From: an uncultured Mycolicibacterium sp.
GTDB lineage: Bacteria > Actinomycetota > Actinomycetes > Mycobacteriales > Mycobacteriaceae
DNA: 22,609 nt
Assembly: GCF_937941905.1 (NCBI RefSeq)
Contig: NZ_CALDGS010000147.1
Location: 1-22,609 of the forward strand
Direction of reading: 5' to 3'
The translations under genes and the position numbers were made by a program. Of this stretch, positions 14,534 through 21,667 are shown in pieces (positions within the stretch are counted from its first letter, which is position 1; every line of letters begins with the position of its first letter). The notes beneath the pieces were generated by a model that was not told the DNA's origin, made no database searches, and was given only the letters and a program-made list of their open reading frames with translations.

Positions 14534-14579
14534 CTGCGCTGAGATCGCGTTTCGCCGCGAGAGCGTGATCTCAGCGCAG
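14534..14579. terminator. Bidirectional hairpin between convergent genes
   Basis: CTGCGCTGAGATC (14534-14546) and GATCTCAGCGCAG (14567-14579) are a perfect 13-bp inverted repeat around a 20-nt loop. It starts 3 bp after the stop of the secreted protein and ends 26 bp before the stop of the convergent membrane protein, so it can serve both transcripts. No T tract is present, as is usual for mycobacterial hairpin terminators. Confidence 0.7.
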
Positions 14580-14605
14580 ACTCGACGCGCCGGCGGCCGG
14601 ACCGG

Positions 14606-15040
14606 CTACTCGGCGCGGCGGCGGGCCTCGGCCCAGGCCACCGCCATCGCCCAGACCGACAGCAGCGCCGCGGCCACCGCCGCCCCGCCGCCGACGTACA
14701 TCCCGTACCCGGCCGTGACGCCGTCGAACACATAGAGCCGGTAGTACCAGGTCGTCACGACCGCGATCAGCAGCGCGAGCAGGAACGCCACCGCCGCCGC
14801 GGTGCGCCCCAGCAGGCTGCGCGCCGCCATGGCACCGGCCACCACCAGCAGCGCGGCGAGCAGCAGGATGAGCTGCCCCGGCCCGAAGCCGCGCGGCAGC
14901 TGGTCCATCTGGCCCACGATGCCGCCGATCGCGCTGGCCCGCCCGCCCCCGTCGGTGCGGATCAGCCAGGGCATGAAACAGCTCGCCCCCACCACTGCCG
15001 CACACAACACGACCAGCCATCCGGGACGCAGCCGAACCAC
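14606..15040 (-). CDS. Four-helix membrane protein, hypothetical
   Basis: A 144-residue integral membrane protein with about four hydrophobic segments (roughly residues 8-26, 57-70, 82-98 and 114-136). A short loop after helix 1 (RTDGGGRASAIGG) and a Tyr-rich stretch (TWYYRLYVF) before helix 4 are the only other features. It resembles many uncharacterised actinobacterial membrane proteins and I cannot assign a role. GTG 15040 is chosen because a TANNNT element (TACTCT on the minus strand, 15053-15048) ends 7 bp upstream, consistent with a leaderless transcript. It diverges from the cupin gene with only 20 bp between them. Confidence 0.7.
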   Translation of the reverse strand: MVRLRPGWLVVLCAAVVGASCFMPWLIRTDGGGRASAIGGIVGQMDQLPRGFGPGQLILLLAALLVVAGAMAARSLLGRTAAAVAFLLALLIAVVTTWYYRLYVFDGVTAGYGMYVGGGAAVAAALLSVWAMAVAWAEARRRAE

Positions 15041-15060
15041 GCCAATGAGAGTATCGGCTC

Positions 15061-15504
15061 ATGACGGAACTTCCCGAGTGGGCACGCACGCTGGATCTGG
15101 CCCCGCACCCGGAGGGCGGCTGGTTCCGCGAGACGTGGCGCAGCGAACTCACCATCGCCCAGTCCGCCCTGCCGCCGCAGTACACCGGCCCGCGCAGCGC
15201 CGGCACCGCCATCCTGTTCCTGCTCATGCCGGGCCAGCAGTCGGCCTGGCACACGGTGCGCAGCGCCGAGCTGTGGCTGTTCCACCGCGGCAGCGCGCTG
15301 GAGCTCGAGTTCGGGCCCGAACAGCATTCGGCGACAACGCATCTGCTCGGTGCGGACATCGAGGCCGGCCAACAGCCGCAGCTGCTGATCCCGCCCGGCT
15401 ACTGGCAGCGGGCCCGGCCCGTCGGCGACGAACCGACGCTGGTCAGCTGTGTCGTGGTGCCCGGTTTCGACTTCGCCGACTTCCAGCTCGCCGCCGACGG
15501 CTGA
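15061..15504 (+). CDS. Cupin of the DUF985 (YML079w-like) family
   Basis: A 147-residue single-domain cupin. The N-terminal block LAPHPEGGWFRETWRSE is diagnostic of DUF985, followed by SAGTAILFLL and the cupin core with WHTVRSAELWLFHRGSALEL and a second strand block around LLIPPGYWQRARP. The family forms a beta-barrel with a central pocket; no reaction is established for most members and the protein may bind a small ligand or metal. ATG 15061 lies 20 bp from the divergently transcribed membrane protein. No clear Shine-Dalgarno is visible before it. Confidence 0.85.
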   Translation: MTELPEWARTLDLAPHPEGGWFRETWRSELTIAQSALPPQYTGPRSAGTAILFLLMPGQQSAWHTVRSAELWLFHRGSALELEFGPEQHSATTHLLGADIEAGQQPQLLIPPGYWQRARPVGDEPTLVSCVVVPGFDFADFQLAADG

Positions 15505-15510
15505 CCGCAC

Positions 15511-16281
15511 TCAGTCCGGCAGTGACGAGAGGTTGAACGCCGCCCCGGTCGGGTCGGTCACCGACGCGAGCCGCCCGTACGGGGTGTCCTCGGCGGGGCG
15601 CACCACCGTCCCGCCCTCGGCGACGATGACCTCGATGGCCCTGTCGACGTCGTCGGCACCGAGGAAGACGTTCCAGCTCGACGGGGTGCCCTCCGGCAGG
15701 ATCGCCGCATCGAACACACCGAGCAGCTCATCGCCGTCGAACGCCGCGGTGGCGTACCGGAACTCGTCGGTGTCGGCCACCGCCTGGGTCTGCCAGCCGA
15801 ACACGGTGCGGTAGAAGTCCAGCGCCCGGGCGAAGTCGCGGGTGGTCAGTTGGTGCCACACCGGCGCCCCGTGCCGCCCGGCCACCTCGAAGCCGCGGTG
15901 TCCGCCGGGCTGCCACAGCCCGACGAACGCACCGGTCGGGTCGGTGAGCATGGCCTCCCGCCCCTGGTCGCCGACCTCGATCGCGCCCATGCAGCAGCTC
16001 GCCCCGGCGGCCACCGCGGCCGCGACCGTGGCGTCCACGTCGGCGGTGTGCAGGTAGGTGATCCAGGCGTCGGGGGCCTCCCACTCGGGCTTGTTGTGCA
16101 TCAGCCCGGCGACCGGCCGGCCGTCGCACCGCGCGATGACGTAGCCCTCGTACTCCGGGCCGGTCTCCTCGAAGGTCCAGCCGAACACGGTGCCGTAGAA
16201 CCGGCGCGCCCGCGCCAGGTCCGAGGTGGACAGGTCGATCCAGATCGGCGCGCCGACCGGGATGCTGGTGCGGACCGTCAT
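15511..16281 (-). CDS. Two-domain VOC (glyoxalase/bleomycin-resistance fold) protein
   Basis: A 256-residue protein with two vicinal-oxygen-chelate domains in tandem. Domain 1 (about residues 8-122) has IWIDLSTSDLARARRFYGTVFGW and MLTDPTGAFVGLWQP. Domain 2 (about residues 132-254) repeats the pattern with VWHQLTTRDFARALDFYRTVFGW and SVTDPTGAAFNLSSLPD. The arrangement is that of mycobacterial two-domain glyoxalase-like proteins such as the Rv0577/Cfp30B and Rv0911 type, some of which are linked to methylglyoxal or glycosylated-metabolite binding. The ATG at 16281 has GAGGAGG about 8 bp upstream. It diverges from lutA across a 115-bp intergenic region with an inverted repeat. Exact function unknown. 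Confidence 0.88.
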   Translation of the reverse strand: MTVRTSIPVGAPIWIDLSTSDLARARRFYGTVFGWTFEETGPEYEGYVIARCDGRPVAGLMHNKPEWEAPDAWITYLHTADVDATVAAAVAAGASCCMGAIEVGDQGREAMLTDPTGAFVGLWQPGGHRGFEVAGRHGAPVWHQLTTRDFARALDFYRTVFGWQTQAVADTDEFRYATAAFDGDELLGVFDAAILPEGTPSSWNVFLGADDVDRAIEVIVAEGGTVVRPAEDTPYGRLASVTDPTGAAFNLSSLPD

Positions 16282-16301
16282 GGGTGAGCCTCCTCGTGGT
16301 T

Positions 16302-16327
16302 GTCGGTACACGGTCACCGGTACCGAC
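16302..16327. promoter_or_regulatory. Inverted repeat between the VOC gene and lutA (possible operator)
   Basis: GTCGGTAC (16302-16309) and GTACCGAC (16320-16327) are exact reverse complements around a 10-nt spacer, in the 115-bp divergent intergenic region. A regulator bound here could control either gene. The neighbourhood also contains several CCGGT/ACCGG repeats, so chance is possible. Confidence 0.4.
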
Positions 16328-16396
16328 CACCGGTCCGGCCGGAACTCATCGCGGCCGGGGAGTACCGTGGTCCCGAGAATTGTCTCGCGGAGGCCT

Positions 16397-17137
16397 ATGC
16401 GTATCGCCCTGTTCGCCACCTGCCTGGCCGATGCGATGTTCCCGCAGGCCGCGATCGCCACCGTGGAGTTGCTGGAGCGGCTCGGCCACGAGGTGGTGTT
16501 CCCGGACGGCCAGACCTGCTGCGGGCAGATGCACGTCAACACCGGCTACCAGCGGGAGGCGCTGGGCCTGGTGCGCCACCACGTCGAGGTGTTCGAGCCG
16601 TACGAGCTGATCGTGGCGCCGTCGGGCTCGTGCGTCGGGTCGGTGCGCCACCAGCACGCCCTGGTCGCCCGCCGCGCCGGTGACGAGGCACTGGCCCGCC
16701 GCGCCGAGGCCGTCGCCGCTCGCACCTACGAGCTCTCGGAGCTGCTCGTCGACGTGCTCGGGATCTGCGACGTGGGCGCCTACTACCCGCACACCGTCAC
16801 CTTCCACCCCACCTGCCACTCGCTGCGCATGCTGCGGGTCGGCGACAAGCCGCTGCGGCTGCTGCGGCAGGTGCGCGGCCTGACCCTGGTGGAGCTGCCC
16901 GACGCCGACGTCTGCTGCGGGTTCGGCGGCACGTTCGCGATCAAGAACGCCGACGTGTCCACCGCGATGCTCGCCGACAAGATGGCCCGGGTGCTGCAGA
17001 CCGGCGCCGAGGTGTGCAGCGCCGGCGACGCGTCGTGCCTGATGCACATCGGTGGCGGGCTCAGCCGGATCCGCTCGGCGGTGCGCACCGTACACCTCGC
17101 CGAGATCCTGGCGTCCACCGAGGAGCGGCCGCGATGA
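16397..17137 (+). CDS. lutA: LutA, L-lactate utilisation Fe-S oxidoreductase subunit
   Basis: A 246-residue protein of the CCG-domain family. LutA with LutB and LutC oxidises L-lactate to pyruvate in Bacillus and many other bacteria. Two CCG cysteine motifs are present: CCGQM at 41-45 and CCGFGG at 173-178. Further Cys residues lie in SGSCVGS, HPTCHS and DASCLMH, as expected for the non-cubane Fe-S clusters of this family. GGAGG lies just before ATG 16397. The stop overlaps the lutB start (ATGA). The gene set lutABC is complete and co-oriented; no lactate permease or GntR-type regulator is present in the window. Confidence 0.93.
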   Translation: MRIALFATCLADAMFPQAAIATVELLERLGHEVVFPDGQTCCGQMHVNTGYQREALGLVRHHVEVFEPYELIVAPSGSCVGSVRHQHALVARRAGDEALARRAEAVAARTYELSELLVDVLGICDVGAYYPHTVTFHPTCHSLRMLRVGDKPLRLLRQVRGLTLVELPDADVCCGFGGTFAIKNADVSTAMLADKMARVLQTGAEVCSAGDASCLMHIGGGLSRIRSAVRTVHLAEILASTEERPR

Positions 17138-18564
17138 CCGACCACCTGCGCGGCGACGAGCCGTTCCCCGCCGCCGCCCGCAAGGCCCTCGGCGACACCC
17201 AGCTGCGGCGCAACATCGGGCACGCCACCCGCACCATCCGCACCAAACGCCTTGCCGCCGTTGCGGAATGCCCCGACTGGGAAGAGCTGCGCCGGGCCGG
17301 GGCGGCGATCAAGGACGAGGTGCTGGCCCGGCTGCCGGAGCTGCTCGAGGAGCTCGAGCGCAACGTCACCGCCCGCGGCGGGGTGGTGCACTGGGCGCGC
17401 GACGGCGCCGAGGCCAACGCCATCGTCACCGAGCTGGTCCGCCGGGCCGGCACGACCGAGGTGGTCAAGGTGAAGTCCATGGCCACCGAGGAGATCGGGC
17501 TCAACGAGCACCTGCAGGCCGCCGGCATCGGTGTCACCGAGACCGACCTGGCCGCGCTGATCGTGCAGCTCGGCCACGACAAGCCGAGCCACATCCTGGT
17601 GCCGGCCATCCACCGCAACCGCGCCGAGATCCGGGAGATCTTCACCCGGGAGATGCCCGAGGTCACCGGGCTCTCCGACGAGCCGCGGGAGCTGGCCATG
17701 GCCGCCAGGGCGCATCTGCGGCGAAAGTTCCTGTCCGCCAAGGTCGCGATCAGCGGCGCCAACTTCGGCATCGCCGAGACCGGCACGCTGGCGGTGGTGG
17801 AGTCCGAGGGCAACGGCCGGATGTGCCTGACCCTGCCGCGGACGCTGATCACCGTGATGGGCATCGAGAAGCTGCTGCCGCGGTTCACCGACCTCGAGGT
17901 GTTCATGCAGCTGTTGCCCCGCTCCTCCACCGCCGAGCGGATGAACCCCTACACCTCGATGTGGACCGGGGTGCATCCCGGCGACGGGCCGCAGGAGTTC
18001 CACCTGGTGCTGCTGGACAACGGCCGCTCCCGGGTGCTGGCCGACCCGGTGGGCCGCGACGCGCTGCGCTGCATCCGCTGCTCGGCGTGCCTGAACGTGT
18101 GCCCGGTCTACGAGCGCGCCGGCGGGCACGCCTACGGCTCGGTGTACCCGGGGCCGATCGGGGCGATCCTGTCCCCGCAGCTCACCGGCACCCGCGGGCA
18201 TCACGACCCGAACGCCTCGCTGCCGTACGCGTCGTCGCTGTGCGGGGCGTGTTTCGACGCCTGCCCGGTGCGCATCGACATCCCGTCCATCCTGGTGCAC
18301 CTGCGTGCCGCCGAAGTCGACGCCGAGCGCGGCGGGCTGCCGGGCGGGCAGGACCTGGCGATGCGGGCCGCCGCGTTCGCGATGGCCGGGCCGCGCCGGT
18401 TCGCCGCCGCCGAGGCGGTGCTGGGTGCCGGCCGCGCCCTGGCCGGCAAGGACCGCCGGATCACCATGCTGCCCTGGCCGGCGTCGCGCTGGACCGCCAG
18501 CCGCGATGTGCCGGCCCCGCCGACCGAGACCTTCCGGCAGTGGTGGAGGCGCACCCGTGGCTGA
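17134..18564 (+). CDS. lutB: LutB, L-lactate utilisation Fe-S protein
   Basis: A 476-residue protein. It has an N-terminal LUD domain (blocks KVKSMATEEIGLN, GANFGIAETGTLAVVESEGN and LPRTLITVMGIEKLLP) and then two [4Fe-4S] motifs: Cys313/316/319 with Cys323-Pro, and Cys370/373/377-Pro. The C-terminal tail of about 100 residues is helical and ends in a Trp/Arg-rich segment, as in other LutB proteins. It probably relays electrons from lactate oxidation. It overlaps lutA by 4 bp and lutC by 8 bp. Lactate as substrate is inferred from the conserved three-gene set. Confidence 0.95.
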   Translation: MTDHLRGDEPFPAAARKALGDTQLRRNIGHATRTIRTKRLAAVAECPDWEELRRAGAAIKDEVLARLPELLEELERNVTARGGVVHWARDGAEANAIVTELVRRAGTTEVVKVKSMATEEIGLNEHLQAAGIGVTETDLAALIVQLGHDKPSHILVPAIHRNRAEIREIFTREMPEVTGLSDEPRELAMAARAHLRRKFLSAKVAISGANFGIAETGTLAVVESEGNGRMCLTLPRTLITVMGIEKLLPRFTDLEVFMQLLPRSSTAERMNPYTSMWTGVHPGDGPQEFHLVLLDNGRSRVLADPVGRDALRCIRCSACLNVCPVYERAGGHAYGSVYPGPIGAILSPQLTGTRGHHDPNASLPYASSLCGACFDACPVRIDIPSILVHLRAAEVDAERGGLPGGQDLAMRAAAFAMAGPRRFAAAEAVLGAGRALAGKDRRITMLPWPASRWTASRDVPAPPTETFRQWWRRTRG

Positions 18565-19165
18565 TGCGAGATCGGTTGTGCTGCAGCGCATCCGCGAGGC
18601 CCTGGCGGGCGCGCCGCCGGCACCGGTGCGGGTGCCACGCGACTACGACCGCGCGCCGCTGACCGGGCCCGCGGATGTGGCGCGGTTCGCCGAGGCCGTG
18701 GGCGAGTACCGGGCCCGGGTGCACCGCATCGGCCCGGGCGAGATCGCCGCCACGGTGGCGCGGCTGACGGCCGGGCCGGTGGTGGTCCCGCCCGATCTGC
18801 CGCCCGAGTGGGTGGCCGGGGTGGCGACCCGGGTGGACGACCCGCCGCTGACGGTCGACGAGCTCGACGCGCTGCCGGCGGTGGTGACCGGCTGCGCGGT
18901 GGGCATCGCCGCGACCGGCACCATCGTGCTCGACGCCGGGCCCGGTCAGGGCCGGCGCGCCATCACCCTAGTGCCCGACCATCACATCTGCGTGGTGGGC
19001 ACCGACCAGATCGTCGACACCGTGCCGCAGGCGTTCGCGGCGCTCGACCCGTCCCGGCCGCTGACCTTCGTCTCCGGGCCGAGCGCGACCAGCGACATCG
19101 AGCTCAACCGGGTCGAGGGGGTACACGGGCCGCGCACGCTCGACGTGCTCGTCGTCGAGCGTTAG
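18557..19165 (+). CDS. lutC: LutC, L-lactate utilisation protein (LUD domain)
   Basis: A 202-residue LUD-domain protein, the third subunit of the lactate oxidation system. The core shows GCAVGIAATGTIVLDAGPGQGRR, ITLVPDHHICVVGTDQIVDTVP and the terminal FVSGPSATSDIELNRVEGVHGPRTLDVLVV, all typical of LutC. GTG 18557 is chosen: GGAGG lies 7 bp before it within the end of lutB, and the reading frames overlap by 8 bp. A hairpin starts 4 bp after the stop. Confidence 0.95.
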   Translation: MADARSVVLQRIREALAGAPPAPVRVPRDYDRAPLTGPADVARFAEAVGEYRARVHRIGPGEIAATVARLTAGPVVVPPDLPPEWVAGVATRVDDPPLTVDELDALPAVVTGCAVGIAATGTIVLDAGPGQGRRAITLVPDHHICVVGTDQIVDTVPQAFAALDPSRPLTFVSGPSATSDIELNRVEGVHGPRTLDVLVVER

Positions 19166-19169
19166 ACCC

Positions 19170-19232
19170 CCGCGAACGTGAGCCTGTGTGCCCGGATTTC
19201 GCGATTTCTCGCGCACGGGCTCACGTTCGCGG
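19170..19232. terminator. Long hairpin between lutC and the convergent DUF4193 gene
   Basis: The 19-nt arms at 19170-19188 and 19214-19232 are reverse complements except for one T-G wobble (core CGCGAACGTGAGCC / GGCTCACGTTCGCG), with a 25-nt loop. It begins 4 bp after the lutC stop and ends 50 bp before the stop of the opposing gene. No T tract is present. A bidirectional terminator is likely. Confidence 0.7.
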
Positions 19233-19282
19233 CGCGGGGCCGCGCGAGGCGCAGGTGCGGACCGGCCTGCGCGGTCATCGCG

Positions 19283-19561
19283 TCACTCCGCACAGTCGCC
19301 GCACACCGGCGCGCCGTCGGCGGACGTCGCCAGGTGGCTGATGTGGTGGATGAGAAAGCAGCGGCTGCAGGTGAATTCGTCCGCCTTGCGGGGCACCACC
19401 GCGACGCGCAGTTCGCCGTCGAGCACCTCGTCCGGGGCGCCGAGGTCGAACAGCGCCTCCTCATCGTCCTCGTCGGTCCAGTCGGGTTCCCGGCCGGTGT
19501 CGAGGAGCAGCTCCTCGACGGGCGTGGTCCACGGCCGGCTCTCGGTGTGAATCGCGCTCAT
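19283..19561 (-). CDS. DUF4193 family zinc-ribbon protein
   Basis: A 92-residue protein. The C-terminal half VVPRKADEFTCSRCFLIHHISHLA with the later CGDC is the actinobacterial DUF4193 signature, a small zinc ribbon of unknown role. The N-terminal half is acidic (DWTDEDDEEALFDLG) and shorter than the usual DUF4193 leader. I chose ATG 19561 because AAGGGG lies about 5 bp upstream; ATG 19564 and GTG 19576 are also in frame. It is convergent with lutC and co-oriented with the protease operon, whose last gene ends 62 bp upstream. Confidence 0.8.
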   Translation of the reverse strand: MSAIHTESRPWTTPVEELLLDTGREPDWTDEDDEEALFDLGAPDEVLDGELRVAVVPRKADEFTCSRCFLIHHISHLATSADGAPVCGDCAE

Positions 19562-19622
19562 CATGTCCCCTTGCACTCCGTCTCGGCGCGTCGCCTCGAT
19601 GAGAGCACGGCGGCCAGAGCCG

Positions 19623-20768
19623 TCAATAGGGCCGGAGGTCCATGGGATTTCGGGCCACGGTCATCACCTCGACCAGCCTGGCCAGGTCGGCGGCGGTGAC
19701 GATGCCGACCACCCGGCCGCGGTCCAGCACCAGCGCCCGGCGGCCCCGGTGCTGTTCGAGCCGCTCCAGCAGCGCGGTGACCGGCTCGTCCGGCGCGGCG
19801 GTGGCGACCTGGTTCAACGGCACCGCCACATCGGCGAGCCGCACCGAGTCACGCAGCCCGGGCGCGACCCGGCGCAGCTGCTCGAGGGTGATCAGGCCGA
19901 TGACGGTGCCGTCGGCCCCCTCCACCGGGTAGGACGAGTGGCGGTCGCCGAGCAGGTAGCGCTGGATGAACTCCTCGACGCTGATCCAGCCGGGCACGGT
20001 GCGCGGGTGCGGGGTCATGGCGTGGGCGACGGTCACCCCGGCCAGCGTGCGCTGGGCGCGCGTCCACTGCTCCTCCTGCCGGGCGGCGGTGAGCATGAAC
20101 CAGCCGATGAACACGGTCCACGCCCCGCCGACCACCGCGCCGGCCAGGAACTGCACCAGCCCGAGCACGATGAGCAGGAACGCCACCACCCGCCCGGCCC
20201 GGGCGGCCCCGATCGAGGCGCGTTCGGGATCGCCGTGGATGCGCCACAGGATGGCCCGCAGCACCCGCCCGCCGTCCAGCGGTGCGCCGGGCAGCATGTT
20301 GAACAGGGCGAGCACCAGGTTGACCCCGGCCAGCCACCAGCCGACGGCCGCCACGATCGCCGGGCCGTCGACGGCGTTGAGCACCGCCGCGGCGGCGGCG
20401 AACAACCCCGCCAGCGACAGGCTCATCGCCGGCCCGGAGGCGGCGATGCGGAACGCCTCCCGCGGCGACCGCGCCTCCCCGCCCAGCCGGGCCACCCCGC
20501 CGAACAGCCACAGCGTCACGTCGAGCACCTCGACGCCGGCGCGGCGGGCGACCAGGGCGTGGGTCAGCTCGTGGGCCAGCAGCGAGGCCAGCAGCACCAC
20601 CGCCCCGCAGATCCCGGCCAGCCAGTAGGTGCCGGTGGTGTGGCCGGGCGCGGCCTGTGGCAGCGTGCTGGCCAGGCTCCAGGTGAACAGCCAGGTGATG
20701 ACCAGCACGCTCCAGTGCACCCGCAGCGGCAGGCCGAAGATCCGCCCGACCGGAATCCCCTCGCTCAT
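19623..20768 (-). CDS. Site-2 protease family zinc metalloprotease with CBS domains (Rip3-like)
   Basis: A 381-residue polytopic membrane protease of the S2P/M50 family. The zinc motif HELTH is at 66-70 in the second hydrophobic segment. The second motif NMLPGAPLDGG, with metal-ligand Asp165, lies in a later one. About six hydrophobic segments occupy residues 1-235. The C-terminal part (about 250-381) holds two CBS repeats (MTPHPRTVPGWISVEEF... and VAPDEPVTALLERL...VVGIVTAADLARL), which usually bind adenine nucleotides. This domain order matches mycobacterial Rip3 (Rv2625c). ATG 20768 overlaps the stop of the amidohydrolase (ATGA), so the protease is translated with a metabolic enzyme. Its substrate is unknown. 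Confidence 0.92.
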   Translation of the reverse strand: MSEGIPVGRIFGLPLRVHWSVLVITWLFTWSLASTLPQAAPGHTTGTYWLAGICGAVVLLASLLAHELTHALVARRAGVEVLDVTLWLFGGVARLGGEARSPREAFRIAASGPAMSLSLAGLFAAAAAVLNAVDGPAIVAAVGWWLAGVNLVLALFNMLPGAPLDGGRVLRAILWRIHGDPERASIGAARAGRVVAFLLIVLGLVQFLAGAVVGGAWTVFIGWFMLTAARQEEQWTRAQRTLAGVTVAHAMTPHPRTVPGWISVEEFIQRYLLGDRHSSYPVEGADGTVIGLITLEQLRRVAPGLRDSVRLADVAVPLNQVATAAPDEPVTALLERLEQHRGRRALVLDRGRVVGIVTAADLARLVEVMTVARNPMDLRPY

Positions 20769-21649
20769 CGGCCCAGCACCCGCAGCGCGTTCTGCTTGTA
20801 CACCAGCGGCAGCACCTCCGGGTCGAGGTCGAGCGCCTCGAAGTCGCGGCGCCACCGCTGCAGGCTCAGGTACGGCGAGTCGGTGCCGAACAGCACCTTC
20901 TCCCGCAGCTGCCGGCCGATGGCCCGGACCAGCTGGGGCGGAAAGTACTTCGGGCTCCAGCCGGACAGATCGATGTAGACGTTGGCCTTGTGCGCGGCCA
21001 CCGCGATCTGGGCGTCCACCCACGGCACCGCCGGGTGGGCCATGACGATGGTCAGGTCCGGGAAGTCGGCGGCCACGTCGTCGAGCAGCATCGGGTCGGA
21101 GTAGCGCAGCTTGATGCCGCGCCCGCCGGCCAGCCCGGAGCCCAGCCCGGTCTGGCCGGTGTGGAACAGGGCGGGCACCCCGACCTCGCTGATCGCGTCG
21201 TAGACCGGGTAGTACAGCCGGTCGTTGGGCCGGAACCCCTGCAGGCTGGGGTGGAACTTGAAGCCCTTGACCCCGAGGGCGGCCTGCTCGAAGACGGCGC
21301 GCACCGCCTTGTCGCCGGTGAGCGGGTCGACGGTGCCGAACGGGATGAGCACGTCGTTGTTGCGCGCCGCACCGGCGATGAGGTCGGTCACCGAGTTCGG
21401 GGCGTGCCCGGTGGCGGTCTCGGCGTCGATGGTGAACACCACCGCCGCGGTGTTGTTGCGGCGGTAGTGCTCGGCCAGTTCGTCGACGGTGTTGAGCAGG
21501 TCGCCGCCCAGCTTGAAGTAGGCGACGGTGGCCTCGGTCAGTTCGTCGTCGTAGGCGTGGTGCCCGTGGCCGTCGACCTCGACGTGGGTGTGGAAGTCGA
21601 TGGCCTCGACACGGTCGAAATCGATCCCGTACTCGTAGCTGCGGGTCAT
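20765..21649 (-). CDS. Amidohydrolase-2 family TIM-barrel metal-dependent hydrolase/decarboxylase
   Basis: A 294-residue member of the amidohydrolase-related family (ACMSD/gamma-resorcylate decarboxylase type). Metal-ligand candidates are His20 and His22 in DFHTH near the N-terminus, His in LFHTGQTG, His in MAHPAVPW and Asp in LFGTDSPY. A GVKGFKFHPSLQGF block is typical of the family. Members act as hydrolases, decarboxylases or hydratases on aromatic or dicarboxylic substrates, and the sequence does not decide which. It lies 18 bp after the aldehyde dehydrogenase and overlaps the Rip3-like gene by 4 bp, suggesting a three-gene operon. Confidence 0.9.
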   Translation of the reverse strand: MTRSYEYGIDFDRVEAIDFHTHVEVDGHGHHAYDDELTEATVAYFKLGGDLLNTVDELAEHYRRNNTAAVVFTIDAETATGHAPNSVTDLIAGAARNNDVLIPFGTVDPLTGDKAVRAVFEQAALGVKGFKFHPSLQGFRPNDRLYYPVYDAISEVGVPALFHTGQTGLGSGLAGGRGIKLRYSDPMLLDDVAADFPDLTIVMAHPAVPWVDAQIAVAAHKANVYIDLSGWSPKYFPPQLVRAIGRQLREKVLFGTDSPYLSLQRWRRDFEALDLDPEVLPLVYKQNALRVLGR

Positions 21650-21667
21650 GCAGCCGAGATTACGGGC

